Shown here: positions 7,497-15,195 of the stretch, piece by piece | Numbering within the stretch: position 1 is the first letter of the stretch | Layout of the letters: each line of letters begins with the position of its first letter | The notes under the pieces: generated by a model | Database searches by the model: none | Told to the model about the DNA's origin: nothing | Seen by the model: only the letters and a program-made list of their open reading frames with translations | Program-made: the position numbers and the translations under genes | Source of the DNA: Pseudomonadota bacterium | Lineage (GTDB): Bacteria > Desulfobacterota > Desulfobulbia > Desulfobulbales > Desulfobulbaceae | NCBI GenBank assembly: GCA_009778235.1 | Contig: WRKE01000313.1 | Location: 1 to 28,434 of the forward strand | Direction: 5' to 3' | DNA: 28,434 nt

Positions 7497-8108
7497 ATGT
7501 GCTCAAACGACAAACAGCATCAACAGGTTCGGGATTCGGCAGAGGCATTGGCGGTGACCTGCACCTGCGCCGAAGACTTGGCCCCCCTGGCCGTTGCCCT
7601 GGCCGAGATACTGGTTGGCGGCGATGTGCTCCTGCTGTCAGGGGAGCTGGGGGCGGGCAAGACTACCTTGACTCAGGCGCTGGCCAAGGCCCTGGGGGTC
7701 GGAGACGACCAGTACGTGTCCAGTCCGTCCTTTGCCCTGGTGCATGAATACACCGGCCGGCTGCCAATAGTGCACATGGATCTGTACCGGCTTGAGCAGG
7801 AAGAGGAGGTCGAAGCGGCCGGACTGCTTGATTTCTTCGACCAATCGGCGGTCTGCGTGGTCGAATGGCCGGAGCGGCTGGGCAGTATGACCCCTGATGA
7901 GCGGTTGGAGATCCTGATCGAACATGAGCCGCTTTCGGCAAGGCGCCTGCTCCTCGTGCCGCGGGGGATGTCGTGGAGGCAGCGGCTTGAGCGCCTGGCC
8001 GCGCGGTTGAGCGGAAAGGAAACACGCCAGCTTTCGCAGAATGCACCGGGGAGAGGATGTGATAAAAAATTCCCCCTCCGCTTGACCGGCATGGAACAGG
8101 AACTATGA
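7497..8108 (+). CDS. tsaE: tRNA threonylcarbamoyladenosine biosynthesis ATPase TsaE (YjeE)
   Basis: TsaE is the small P-loop ATPase that works with TsaB and TsaD in making t6A37 in ANN-decoding tRNAs. Seen: Walker A in GELGAGKTTLTQALAKALG, SPSFALVHEY, the HMDLYRL motif and the EWPERLG segment, all typical. At 203 residues it is longer than the usual 150-165: about 25 residues are added before the conserved core, and a basic tail of about 40 residues (ending in a KKFPLRLTGMEQEL segment) follows it. There is no clear RBS before ATG 7497, and an in-frame GTG at 7554 would trim the N-terminal addition. The stop overlaps the YcaO start (ATGA). Confidence 0.92.
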   Translation: MCSNDKQHQQVRDSAEALAVTCTCAEDLAPLAVALAEILVGGDVLLLSGELGAGKTTLTQALAKALGVGDDQYVSSPSFALVHEYTGRLPIVHMDLYRLEQEEEVEAAGLLDFFDQSAVCVVEWPERLGSMTPDERLEILIEHEPLSARRLLLVPRGMSWRQRLERLAARLSGKETRQLSQNAPGRGCDKKFPLRLTGMEQEL

Positions 8109-9880
8109 AGAGTAAAAAGATCGTCAGCTTGGGACCATGCCCGAAACACTATACCTATGACCAGGATAAGGCCTGCACGCCCGAGGAAACCGTGGCTCGT
8201 TTCCAGGAGCGGTTGCGCGCCACCCGGTTAAACGTGCTCAAGGAGATCCGCCGCATCGACAACGGCCGTCTGGATATCCCGGTCTATTTTTCGCTGTGCG
8301 GCGAGGATGCGCAGCGGATCATCGGCAACAAGAAGCAGATGGGCAAGGGTTCGACCCCGGCGCAATCGCAGGCCAGCGCCTGCATGGAGCTGGGGGAACG
8401 ATTCAGTTTTTTCAGCTTCCTCCGCAGGGAAGATAATTTTCTTTGCGGCGACTACGCCGCCATGACAGCCTCGGGATACCCGGTTCTGGCGATTGAGTCC
8501 CTGCTGCAATCGGTCCATGATACCACTCTGCCGCCCACCCTGCTGCGGCAACTGCTGGCCGGTCTGCCTCTGCGCTGGACCTGGGCGCTACGCCTGCACG
8601 ACCAAACACCGTTGCTGGTGCCGTTTTCCTGGTTTTACGCCATCAACGAGTTCAACGGGCCGTCCGCGGGCAACACCTATGAAGAGGCGGTGCTACAGGG
8701 CATCAGTGAAGTGGTGGAACGCCATGTCTGTGCCTTGATCACCCGCGATCGAATCCTGACCCCAGCCATCGATCCCGCCTCAGTGATTGATCCGGTGGCC
8801 AAGGAGCTGTTGGTCAAGTTCAGCCGAAACGGCATCAATCTCCATCTCCGCGATTTTTCCCTTGATACCGGCATTCCCACGGTCGGGGTCCTGGCCTGGG
8901 ATCCATCCACCTTTCCCCAAGCAAGCGAGATCGTCTACACCGCCGGCACCACCCCCGGCGCCACCAAGGCCCTGATCCGCGCCCTCACCGAGGTGGCGCA
9001 GTTGGCCGGTGATTTCAATAGCGGCTCCAACTATGTGGCCAGTGGCCTGCCCAAGCCGCTTGACCTTGGCGAGGTCGACTATGTGGTCAACAGTGATTGC
9101 ACCATCCGTCTGGATGAGGTGGCTGATCTGCAGGCTACGGACTTCTTTCAGGAGGTGAACAACTGCGTGGCCGTGCTCAAGCGGCAGGGGCTGGAGGTGC
9201 TGGTGGTCGACACCACCCACCCGGAGCTGGGCATCCCGGCGGTCTACACCATCATTCCCGGCGCCCATTTCCGCGAACGGGCCATGGGCGGCAATGCGGC
9301 CCTGTTCGCCGCCAAACTGGCGGCCGACCTGCTGGGGGGTGAGGCGCTGGAGGCCAAGCTGGCCGATATGCAGAAGGTGCTTCCCGACGCCTATTATCTC
9401 CATTTCTACCGGGGCCGCCATCTCTATGAACAGGGGCGGGTCGATGAGGCCTTGAGCTGTTTTAGCCAAGCCTTCACCCTGCAACCAACAGGAGAAGATC
9501 TGCCGTATCTGTGCTCATACCAAGGCTCGTGCCTGCGCGACCTTGGCCGCTACGATGAGGCGATCGAGGTGCTCACCCAAGGATTGTATTACGATGATCA
9601 GCGGCCGGACATTTACAACACTCTAGGGGTCTGCTGTTACAAGCTCGGCCGCCATGACGAGGCTGTGATCCATTTCCGCCGGGCAGTGGAACTCAACCCG
9701 GCCTCGGCCATCGACTATGCCAACCTGGCCCTGAATTTGGAGCGGTTAGGTGAATGGGAGGCAGCCATCGCTAACTATGAGATCGCCCTGTCCCAGGATG
9801 CGTCCATCGAATTTGCCGCCGAGCGGCTGGCCGGACTCTTGGCTGGGCAACAGGCGGACACCGGAGGAATGAAGCCGTGA
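8105..9880 (+). CDS. YcaO-domain protein with C-terminal TPR repeats
   Basis: A 591-residue cytoplasmic protein. Residues about 60-410 form a YcaO domain: GKGSTPAQSQASACMELGER (Glu 95, Glu 98, Arg 99) and QGISEVVERH (Glu 202, Glu 205, Arg 206) are the nucleotide/Mg-binding motifs, and PAVYTIIPG closes the domain. YcaO enzymes use ATP to activate backbone amides (azoline or thioamide formation); E. coli YcaO instead assists RimO-dependent methylthiolation of ribosomal protein S12. Residues about 425-580 are roughly four TPR units (e.g. GRYDEAIEVLTQGL, GRHDEAVIHFRRAVELNP), a protein-binding scaffold. Start ATG 8105 overlaps the tsaE stop; the end overlaps the waaF GTG. No RiPP precursor, TfuA or dehydrogenase gene is nearby, so a housekeeping or translation-linked role is more likely than peptide natural-product synthesis. 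Confidence 0.85.
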   Translation: MKSKKIVSLGPCPKHYTYDQDKACTPEETVARFQERLRATRLNVLKEIRRIDNGRLDIPVYFSLCGEDAQRIIGNKKQMGKGSTPAQSQASACMELGERFSFFSFLRREDNFLCGDYAAMTASGYPVLAIESLLQSVHDTTLPPTLLRQLLAGLPLRWTWALRLHDQTPLLVPFSWFYAINEFNGPSAGNTYEEAVLQGISEVVERHVCALITRDRILTPAIDPASVIDPVAKELLVKFSRNGINLHLRDFSLDTGIPTVGVLAWDPSTFPQASEIVYTAGTTPGATKALIRALTEVAQLAGDFNSGSNYVASGLPKPLDLGEVDYVVNSDCTIRLDEVADLQATDFFQEVNNCVAVLKRQGLEVLVVDTTHPELGIPAVYTIIPGAHFRERAMGGNAALFAAKLAADLLGGEALEAKLADMQKVLPDAYYLHFYRGRHLYEQGRVDEALSCFSQAFTLQPTGEDLPYLCSYQGSCLRDLGRYDEAIEVLTQGLYYDDQRPDIYNTLGVCCYKLGRHDEAVIHFRRAVELNPASAIDYANLALNLERLGEWEAAIANYEIALSQDASIEFAAERLAGLLAGQQADTGGMKP

Positions 9881-10941
9881 AGCCCTGGCCGCAGCATCCG
9901 CAGAAAATTTTGGTCCGGTCGACCAATTGGATTGGCGATGCGGTGATGACCACCCCAGCGGTCCGCACCATCCGGGAGAATTTTCCCGAGAGTGAGATCG
10001 TGATGCTGGTCCATCCCTGGGTGAGCGATGTGTTCCGCTACAGTCCCAGGGTTGACCGGCTGATCATCTATGAGAAAAAAGGGCGCCACCAGGGGCTGCA
10101 AGGCATGTGGCGGTTGGCCGGCGAACTGCGTCAGGAGCGGTTCGATTGCGCCATCCTCCTGCAGAACGCCTTTGAGGCGGCCCTGATCGCCGTCCTGGCC
10201 AGGATTCCGGTACGGGGTGGCTACACCACCGATGGCCGGGGCTGGTTGTTGACCCATGGAGTTCAAAAAATCAATGTCTTGAACAAGAAACACGAGGTCA
10301 ATTATTATCAGCGGATCATGGGAGGGCTGGGACTTTCAGCCGCGGTCAACGAGTTGGAACTGTTCATCCCCGGCGACCAGGTCGATGCGGCCAAACGCAA
10401 GCGCGGCGAACTGATCGGCAGGTCTCCGGCCGGCGGACCAATGATCGGTTTCAATCCCGGCGCCGCCTTTGGCCCGGCCAAACGCTGGCCTGCGGAAAAA
10501 TTCGCCGAACTGGCCCGGATGCTGTGCCGTCATACCAACGGCCGCATCCTGCTCTTTGGCAGCATGGCCGACCGTGAAACCGCCGTGGCGATCAGAAACC
10601 TCGCCGGTCCCGAGGCAGCTTCGCGGATGATCGACCTCACCGGCGCGACCAGTCTGATTGAAGCCATGGCCCTGATCGGGGAGTGCGATGTTTTCGTCAC
10701 CAACGATTCCGGTTTGATGCACGTGGCCGCGGCCCGGCACACCCCGCTGGTGGCAATTTTCGGTTCAACCGACCATGTCGCCACCGGGCCCTTTTCGGAC
10801 AATGCGGTGATCATCCGCAAGCCGCTGCCCTGCAGCCCCTGTAAAAAAAGCCTTTGTCCGGAAAAGCATTTCCGTTGCATGAAGCTGATCGACAGCAACG
10901 AGGTCGGCCAGGCCGTCCTGGGCATCCTGAAGGAGCGGTGA
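9877..10941 (+). CDS. waaF: ADP-heptose--LPS heptosyltransferase (lipopolysaccharide heptosyltransferase II-type)
   Basis: A 354-residue GT9-family glycosyltransferase that adds L-glycero-D-manno-heptose to the LPS inner core at the inner face of the membrane. Seen: ILVRSTNWIGDAVMTTPAVR at the N-terminus, a GFNPGAAFGPAKRWP acceptor/nucleotide motif mid-protein, and VTNDSGLMHVAAA followed by VAIFGSTD near the C-terminus; these are the WaaF signatures. Start is GTG 9877, with GGAGG about 9 bases upstream, and it overlaps the YcaO stop (GTGA). The next gene, gmhB, makes the heptose precursor, so the pair forms an LPS core unit. Confidence 0.93.
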   Translation: MKPWPQHPQKILVRSTNWIGDAVMTTPAVRTIRENFPESEIVMLVHPWVSDVFRYSPRVDRLIIYEKKGRHQGLQGMWRLAGELRQERFDCAILLQNAFEAALIAVLARIPVRGGYTTDGRGWLLTHGVQKINVLNKKHEVNYYQRIMGGLGLSAAVNELELFIPGDQVDAAKRKRGELIGRSPAGGPMIGFNPGAAFGPAKRWPAEKFAELARMLCRHTNGRILLFGSMADRETAVAIRNLAGPEAASRMIDLTGATSLIEAMALIGECDVFVTNDSGLMHVAAARHTPLVAIFGSTDHVATGPFSDNAVIIRKPLPCSPCKKSLCPEKHFRCMKLIDSNEVGQAVLGILKER

Positions 10942-11579
10942 TGAGCGGACCACACCAAGAACAAGGCGAACGATTTGAAAAAAGTCCGCGGCCCGCGGTT
11001 TTTCTCGATCGGGACGGCACCATCAACGAGCAGATGGGCTATATCAATCATTTAAGCCGCTTGCACCTGCTGCCGGGAGTCGGAGAGGCCATCCGGACCC
11101 TCAACCAGCACAGCCTGCCGGTGGTGGTGGTGACCAATCAATCCGGCCTGGCCCGGGGATATTTTCCCGCAACGCTGCTCGATGCGGTCCACGCCGAGAT
11201 GGTCCGGCTGCTGGCCTTGGACGGTGCCCGGATCGATGGTTGGTATATATGTCCGCACCACCCCGAGGCCAAGGAAGAGCAGTACCGCTTGGCCTGCTCC
11301 TGCCGCAAGCCCCGGACCGGGCTGCTTGAGCGGGCCGCCCGCGACCTGGGGCTTGATCTCACCCGTTCCTACATGGTTGGTGACCGCTGGTCGGATTTGC
11401 GCTGCGGGGCCGCGGCCGGGGCCACCTCACTTTTAGTGTTGACCGGTTATGGCCGGGGCGATCTGTGCTACATCGGTCCAAACCAGGCGGTGCAGCCCGC
11501 CCATGTGGCCGAGGATCTCGTCGCGGCTGTGCAATGGATCCTTGAGCGGGAACGGCAGCACGGCATCCCGGTCCAATGA
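10941..11579 (+). CDS. gmhB: D-glycero-D-manno-heptose 1,7-bisphosphate 7-phosphatase
   Basis: 212 residues, a HAD-superfamily phosphatase acting in ADP-heptose synthesis for LPS. Seen: nucleophile motif FLDRDGTIN (Asp 23, Asp 25), motif II VVTNQSG, the zinc-binding CPHHPEA and CSCRKP cysteine/histidine set with the motif III Lys, and motif IV VGDRWSD. ATG 10941 overlaps the last base of the waaF stop (TGATG), with AGGAG 5 bases upstream. The longer frame to 10854 only reads through waaF. It follows waaF functionally, although gmhB acts earlier in the pathway. The stop overlaps a possible upstream ATG of lemA. Confidence 0.94.
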   Translation: MSGPHQEQGERFEKSPRPAVFLDRDGTINEQMGYINHLSRLHLLPGVGEAIRTLNQHSLPVVVVTNQSGLARGYFPATLLDAVHAEMVRLLALDGARIDGWYICPHHPEAKEEQYRLACSCRKPRTGLLERAARDLGLDLTRSYMVGDRWSDLRCGAAAGATSLLVLTGYGRGDLCYIGPNQAVQPAHVAEDLVAAVQWILERERQHGIPVQ

Positions 11580-11623
11580 AACCGGCAAATTTCTTGTTTT
11601 TTGTTCTTGTTCAAGGAGAAGAG

Positions 11624-12220
11624 ATGAAAACACGATTGGGACAACTGACGGCCGTCATCACCCTGCTGATGCTGGTCTCCGGGTGTGGCTACAACACCTT
11701 GCAGAGCAAGGAAGAGGCGGTGTTCAAGGCTTGGGGCGACATCGAGGCCAGCCTGCAGCGGCGGGCCGATCTGATTCCCAATCTGGTCGAAACCGTCAAG
11801 GGCTATGCCGGCCATGAGAAGGAGACCCTGGAGGCGGTGATCAATGCCCGCGCCAAGGCCACGGCCGTGCAGTTGTCTGCCAACGATCTGGGCAATGCCA
11901 CAGCCATGCGACAGTTGCAGCAGGCCCAGGGTGATCTGAGTTCCGCCCTGGCCCGGCTGATGGTGGTGGCGGAACGGTATCCGGACCTCAAGGCCAACCA
12001 GCACTTCCTTGATTTGCAGAACCAGCTCGAAGGGACGGAAAATCGGATCAATGTGGCCCGGCAGCGCTACAATCAGGCGGTCGAAACCTTCAACGCCTCC
12101 ATCCGGGCTTTTCCTGAAAACCTGACCAACAGCCTGCTGCTCCACCTGGAGCGCAAGGAGTACTTCAAGGCCTCTGAGGGGGCGCGAGAGGTGCCCAAGG
12201 TCGATTTCCGGACCCGGTAA
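11624..12220 (+). CDS. lemA: LemA family lipoprotein
   Basis: A 198-residue protein starting at ATG 11624, chosen because AAGGAG lies 5-6 bases upstream and the signal sequence begins there; ATG 11576 adds 16 odd residues. A type II signal peptide ends in the lipobox LVSGC, so it should be lipidated. The rest is the helical LemA domain: AVFKAWGDIEASLQRRADLI, PNLVETVKGYAGHE, a NAR-type helix and LDLQNQLEGTENRINVARQR. LemA function is unclear, but the gene is typically next to TPM-domain (YgcG) genes. Here that partner operon resumes at 13410, with foreign-looking DNA in between. Confidence 0.93.
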   Translation: MKTRLGQLTAVITLLMLVSGCGYNTLQSKEEAVFKAWGDIEASLQRRADLIPNLVETVKGYAGHEKETLEAVINARAKATAVQLSANDLGNATAMRQLQQAQGDLSSALARLMVVAERYPDLKANQHFLDLQNQLEGTENRINVARQRYNQAVETFNASIRAFPENLTNSLLLHLERKEYFKASEGAREVPKVDFRTR

Positions 12221-12248
12221 CTGAGGAAAATAAGATAGAATATTTGAC

Positions 12249-12280
12249 CACAAGGGGTTCAACCGGGACGATCCAGGCCG
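12249..12280 (+). repeat. 32-bp perfect direct repeat, copy 1
   Basis: This copy begins CACAAGGGGTTCAACC and ends CCAGGCCG, identical over 32 bases to 12941-12972 (offset 692). In one frame it encodes HKGFNRDDPG, the same peptide as in the integrase fragment. This copy has no start codon and reaches a stop soon after, so it looks like a stranded piece of a related integrase gene. Confidence 0.95.
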
Positions 12281-12325
12281 TACGTCAGTAATGATAAATC
12301 GTAAACATAAGAGGGCGATGAAATT

Positions 12326-12889
12326 ATGAAAATGACAAAAAAAATACACGCAATGGCCTGTTGTATTGCATTCACAATGGCACTTGTTATCAGTGGATGC
12401 GCTGGAAAACAAGACAGGACATATTTGTCATCTATTTCAGTGCCAGCAAATGTACAATTAGAGAATTTGAAGAGCGAAATTATAAATATTTACATATCAG
12501 GTGGATGGCGAATTGAAAAAGAGAGTGACCATATAATTTCTTTTATACATCAAAGCGATAATATGATGAATTCAATATTCTTTGGAAGTCAATACGACAC
12601 AAGAGTTTTTAACAGAGAGACCGTTGTGATTACAAGGAGTAATGATGGTTTTACAGTAAGGGCAAATCAAGAAATAATTGGAAATTATGGGTCTGCTTTT
12701 GAAAAAGCGCATAATTTTGGAGCAGGAGAACCAACAGAAAAAAGACTTCTAGCTATCAGGTCATATTTCGGTCAAGAAAACAAGAGAGTTGATCAGGGGC
12801 AAGCGATACAGCAACAACTGAACACAGAGCAGTCGATACCCCAACAGCCAGCCAACACCAAACCTCTTCCTGTCAGAGTGGCGGAATAA
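12326..12889 (+). CDS. AT-rich hypothetical lipoprotein (horizontally acquired cargo)
   Basis: 187 residues, no recognised family. The N-terminus MKMTKKIHAMACC is followed by a hydrophobic stretch and a lipobox VISGC near residue 25, so it should be an exported lipoprotein. The mature part has a mixed alpha/beta look (SGGWRIEKESDHIISFIHQS, TVVITRSNDGFTVRA style strands) reminiscent of small outer-membrane-associated lipoproteins. The C-terminus is Gln/Pro-rich and low complexity (QQQLNTEQSIPQQPANTKPL). G+C is about 30 % in its middle, against about 60 % in its neighbours. GAGG sits 11 bases before ATG 12326; ATG 12332 is an alternative. It lies between the two 32-bp repeat copies, which marks it as transferred DNA. 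Confidence 0.7.
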   Translation: MKMTKKIHAMACCIAFTMALVISGCAGKQDRTYLSSISVPANVQLENLKSEIINIYISGGWRIEKESDHIISFIHQSDNMMNSIFFGSQYDTRVFNRETVVITRSNDGFTVRANQEIIGNYGSAFEKAHNFGAGEPTEKRLLAIRSYFGQENKRVDQGQAIQQQLNTEQSIPQQPANTKPLPVRVAE

Positions 12890-12895
12890 CAGCCC

Positions 12896-13378
12896 ATGAG
12901 CGTCCATCAGACGAAAGACGGACGGTGGTTCGTTTTTTATCACAAGGGGTTCAACCGGGACGATCCAGGCCGCACCCGTGAATACTTCGGCAGAGGGATA
13001 GGGGCCGAACTGGCGGCGCATGAGCGCAATCACGCCCTCGGGTTGGGTAAACAGCGGCCCGGGGAAAGCGTCGAGCCCAGCTTTGCCCTGCTGTCCGAAG
13101 AGTACATGCTTGGCCACGGCGCTCAGATGGCCAGGACCTCACGGGAGGATACCGCCTACAAACTCGAAGGGGTGATCCTGCCGGAGATCGGTCACCTGCC
13201 GGCATCAAAAGTTGGTCCTGCTGTGCTCGACACCTACATCAAAACCAGGATAGACGCCGGCAAGAAGAAAACGACCATCCACCGCGAATTGAGCATCATC
13301 CGCGCGATTCTGCGGTGGGGCATGTCGAGGCGCAAGATTGTGACCAACCCTATGGATGGCTACCAGTTGCCCACATAA
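12896..13378 (+). pseudogene. Truncated tyrosine recombinase / phage-type integrase (N-terminal half only)
   Basis: 160 residues with the look of the N-terminal half of a phage-family site-specific integrase. A DNA-arm-binding start (TKDGRWFVFYHKGFNRDDPGR) is followed by a SAM-like core-binding domain (about 60-150: EPSFALLSEEYMLGH, then TTIHRELSIIRAILRWGMSR, ending VTNPMDGYQLP). The catalytic domain with the R-HxxR-Y residues is absent: the frame stops right where it should begin. No remainder is visible downstream, where the TPM gene begins within 32 bases. It therefore cannot recombine DNA alone. The 32-bp repeat copy 2 lies inside it. Confidence 0.75.
12941..12972 (+). repeat. 32-bp perfect direct repeat, copy 2 (inside integrase fragment)
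   Basis: Identical to 12249-12280. It lies in frame inside the truncated integrase, encoding HKGFNRDDPG, and the coding sequence continues smoothly on both sides. This suggests that this copy is the native context and copy 1 the stray one. Confidence 0.95.
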
Positions 13379-13409
13379 GAAATCCACTTGTAACGACGAA
13401 GAGCCGAAT

Positions 13410-14294
13410 ATGATTGCCACCCGCAGGTATGCCCGATTGTTGGCCCTCTTGTTGGTGCTGTTGGGCAGCCCCTCAGCACCGGCCCAGGCACTGGAGGTGC
13501 CACCCTTGGCCGGTCGGGTCAACGACACCGCCCACCTGCTTTCTTCGGCAACGATTCGGCTGCTTGACCAGTCGTTGGCGGAGTTGGAGCGCAGCGATTC
13601 GACCCAGATCGTGGTGCTGACCATCCCCAGCCTGGAAGGGGAAGTGCTGGAGCGCTACTCGCTTCAGGTGGCCGAGACCTGGAAGATCGGCCAAAAGGGT
13701 TTGGATAACGGCGCCCTGTTGCTGGTGGCGGCGGGTGATCGCCAGGTCCGGATCGAGACTGGCTATGGCCTGGAGGGCAGGCTGACCGATCTGGTGGCCG
13801 GGCGGATCATCCGGGAGCAAATCGTGCCTGCCTTCAAGCAAGGTGCCTTTGACCAGGGGGTGATTGACGGGGTGTCGGCCATGAAGGCTGCGGTCAAGGG
13901 CGAATATGTGGCGAATAAAAAAAACCTGAAACGGACGTACCGCGATCGGGACCATGGGCCCTATTTTATGGTGCTGATCTTCGGTCTGCTCTTCATCGGT
14001 AAACTCTTTCGCCGGATCAAGCCGGTGGCCGCCGTGCTGGGCGGTTTTTTTGCGCCCGGGCTGGCAATAACCCTGTTTACCGGGCTCTTTGGCTGGCTGA
14101 TGCTGCTGGCACTGGTGCCGCTCGGGATGCTGGGCGGGCTGTTGGCCAGTCTACAGCCCCCGGGAGGTGGAAGCCGCGGCTTTTACATCGGTGGCGGCGG
14201 TTTTGGCGGAGGAGGCGATTTTAGCAGTGGCGGCGGCGGTTTCGGCGGCGGTGGCGGTGGTTTTGGCGGGGGAGGCGCTTCGGGATCATGGTGA
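13410..14294 (+). CDS. TPM-domain (YgcG-family) membrane protein with Gly-rich tail
   Basis: 294 residues from ATG 13410, preceded by GAAGAG; the frame to 13356 reads back into the integrase remnant. A signal peptide (about 1-29, ending APAQA) is followed by a TPM domain (PF04536) at about 35-165 with AGRVNDTAHLLS, STQIVVLTIPSLEG, DNGALLLVAAGDRQVRIETGYGLEG (quoted in part: RQVRIETGYGLEG) and the IIREQIVPAFKQG helix. Two hydrophobic segments lie at about 190-255, then a glycine/phenylalanine-rich tail (GGGGFGGGG units) ending SGSW, typical of YgcG proteins. The TPM domain faces the periplasm. Function is unsettled; the family is often paired with LemA. It overlaps the next TPM gene by 7 bases. 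Confidence 0.9.
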   Translation: MIATRRYARLLALLLVLLGSPSAPAQALEVPPLAGRVNDTAHLLSSATIRLLDQSLAELERSDSTQIVVLTIPSLEGEVLERYSLQVAETWKIGQKGLDNGALLLVAAGDRQVRIETGYGLEGRLTDLVAGRIIREQIVPAFKQGAFDQGVIDGVSAMKAAVKGEYVANKKNLKRTYRDRDHGPYFMVLIFGLLFIGKLFRRIKPVAAVLGGFFAPGLAITLFTGLFGWLMLLALVPLGMLGGLLASLQPPGGGSRGFYIGGGGFGGGGDFSSGGGGFGGGGGGFGGGGASGSW

Positions 14295-15001
14295 GTATGC
14301 GGAGGTTGGCCGGGCGGTTTTTAAATGAAGATGAGCGGCAGCGTGTGGTCGGGATGGTCGCGGAGATGGAGCGATGTACCACCGGCGAGATCGTGCCCAT
14401 GGTGGTTTCGGCCAGCCATTCCTACCCCGAAGCGGCCCTGGCCGGCGCTGCCTGGCTCTCCATGCCGAGCGCCTTGGTCGCCGCCCTGGTCACCGGTTCC
14501 CTGTTCTGGTGGCAGGATCAGTTGCTCTGGCTCTTTCTCGCCTTTTTGGCGTGCTTTTTTCCCCTGGCCTTGCTGTTGATGCGCATCCCCTGGCTGTTGC
14601 GGTTGTTTATCCGCAAACACCGGGCCCAGGAGGAGGTGGAGCGGGCGGCTGTAAACCGCTTTTACGGAGAAGGGTTGCACGTCACCAGGGAAGCGACCGG
14701 CGTGCTGATCTATATCTCTGTTTTGGAGCGCCGGGTCTTTATCTTGGGGGATCGGGGGATCAACGAGCGGATCGGTCCGCATGCCTGGCAGGGCCTGATC
14801 GATACCCTGGTGGCCGGGATCAAAGAAGGGTGTGCCGGTGAGTCCCTGTGTTCGGTCATCGAAAAAATCGGGGTCATGCTTCACATCCATTTCCCGCCGG
14901 TGGCCGATGACCGCAACGAACTGGACAATCTGCTGATTGCCGGCGAGGATGGCGTCCTGGCCCATTACGGCAAGGCGACGTCAACCAAGCCTTTGACCTG
15001 A
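14288..15001 (+). CDS. TPM-domain membrane protein (second TPM gene of the lemA operon)
   Basis: 237 residues. The N-terminal part has TTGEIVPMVVSASHSYPEAA, then two membrane segments (about 52-72 and 78-100, rich in Leu/Phe/Trp). Next is a basic loop and a second part of the TPM fold (GLHVTREATGVLIYISVLER, RRVFILGDRGINERI, then AWQGLIDTLVAGIKEG). The split around a membrane hairpin is usual for the short DUF-type TPM partners of YgcG. The start overlaps the previous gene (ATG 14288, or ATG 14297), so translation is coupled. It is the last gene of the lemA operon and is convergent with the DUF3999 gene. Confidence 0.85.
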   Translation: MVSMRRLAGRFLNEDERQRVVGMVAEMERCTTGEIVPMVVSASHSYPEAALAGAAWLSMPSALVAALVTGSLFWWQDQLLWLFLAFLACFFPLALLLMRIPWLLRLFIRKHRAQEEVERAAVNRFYGEGLHVTREATGVLIYISVLERRVFILGDRGINERIGPHAWQGLIDTLVAGIKEGCAGESLCSVIEKIGVMLHIHFPPVADDRNELDNLLIAGEDGVLAHYGKATSTKPLT

Positions 15002-15073
15002 AAGATCGGTTGCCGGTGACCAGATACGCCAGATCTCCCAGTTGTTCGACCAGTTCGCACCTTGCCCACTCCT

Positions 15074-15093
15074 GGTGGCCCACCGGGGCCACC
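15074..15093. terminator. Candidate bidirectional terminator between convergent operons
   Basis: A perfect 8-bp GC-rich stem, GGTGGCCC with GGGCCACC, around a 4-base loop ACCG. It lies in the 194-base gap between the TPM operon and the convergent DUF3999 gene. The plus strand continues GTGTCTGTTCTTT, a weak T-rich tail. I see nothing else in this gap. Confidence 0.5.
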
Positions 15094-15195
15094 GTGTCTG
15101 TTCTTTCCAGAAAATATCAAGCCGCCTTTGCCGCCTCCTCGTGCCAACCATTGTCCTGGCCGGTCGACGATTCTTGAATACGCGCCGGCTTGCGG

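Larger units (their letters stand above)
12221..13409. mobile_element. Inserted segment (integrase scar with AT-rich cargo) between lemA and its TPM partner genes
   Basis: This 1.2-kb block separates lemA from two TPM-domain genes that usually follow it directly. It contains a stranded fragment of integrase-like coding sequence (12246-12280), a strikingly AT-rich lipoprotein gene (two 60-base lines, 12481-12600, count to 29 % G+C) and the N-terminal half of a tyrosine recombinase. A perfect 32-bp direct repeat ties the two integrase pieces together. No terminal inverted repeats or intact transposase are visible, so this is a remnant rather than an active element. Boundaries are approximate. 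Confidence 0.65.

Noticed and set aside
8105..9880. A RiPP (thiazole/thioamide) biosynthetic cluster around the YcaO gene
   Set aside because: No precursor peptide, TfuA, dehydrogenase, protease or transporter is nearby; neighbours are tRNA-modification and LPS genes.
14185..14287. GGC/GGT-rich tract as a microsatellite or repeat element
   Set aside because: It encodes the Gly-rich tail normal for YgcG-family proteins, and codons vary, so it is a protein feature.
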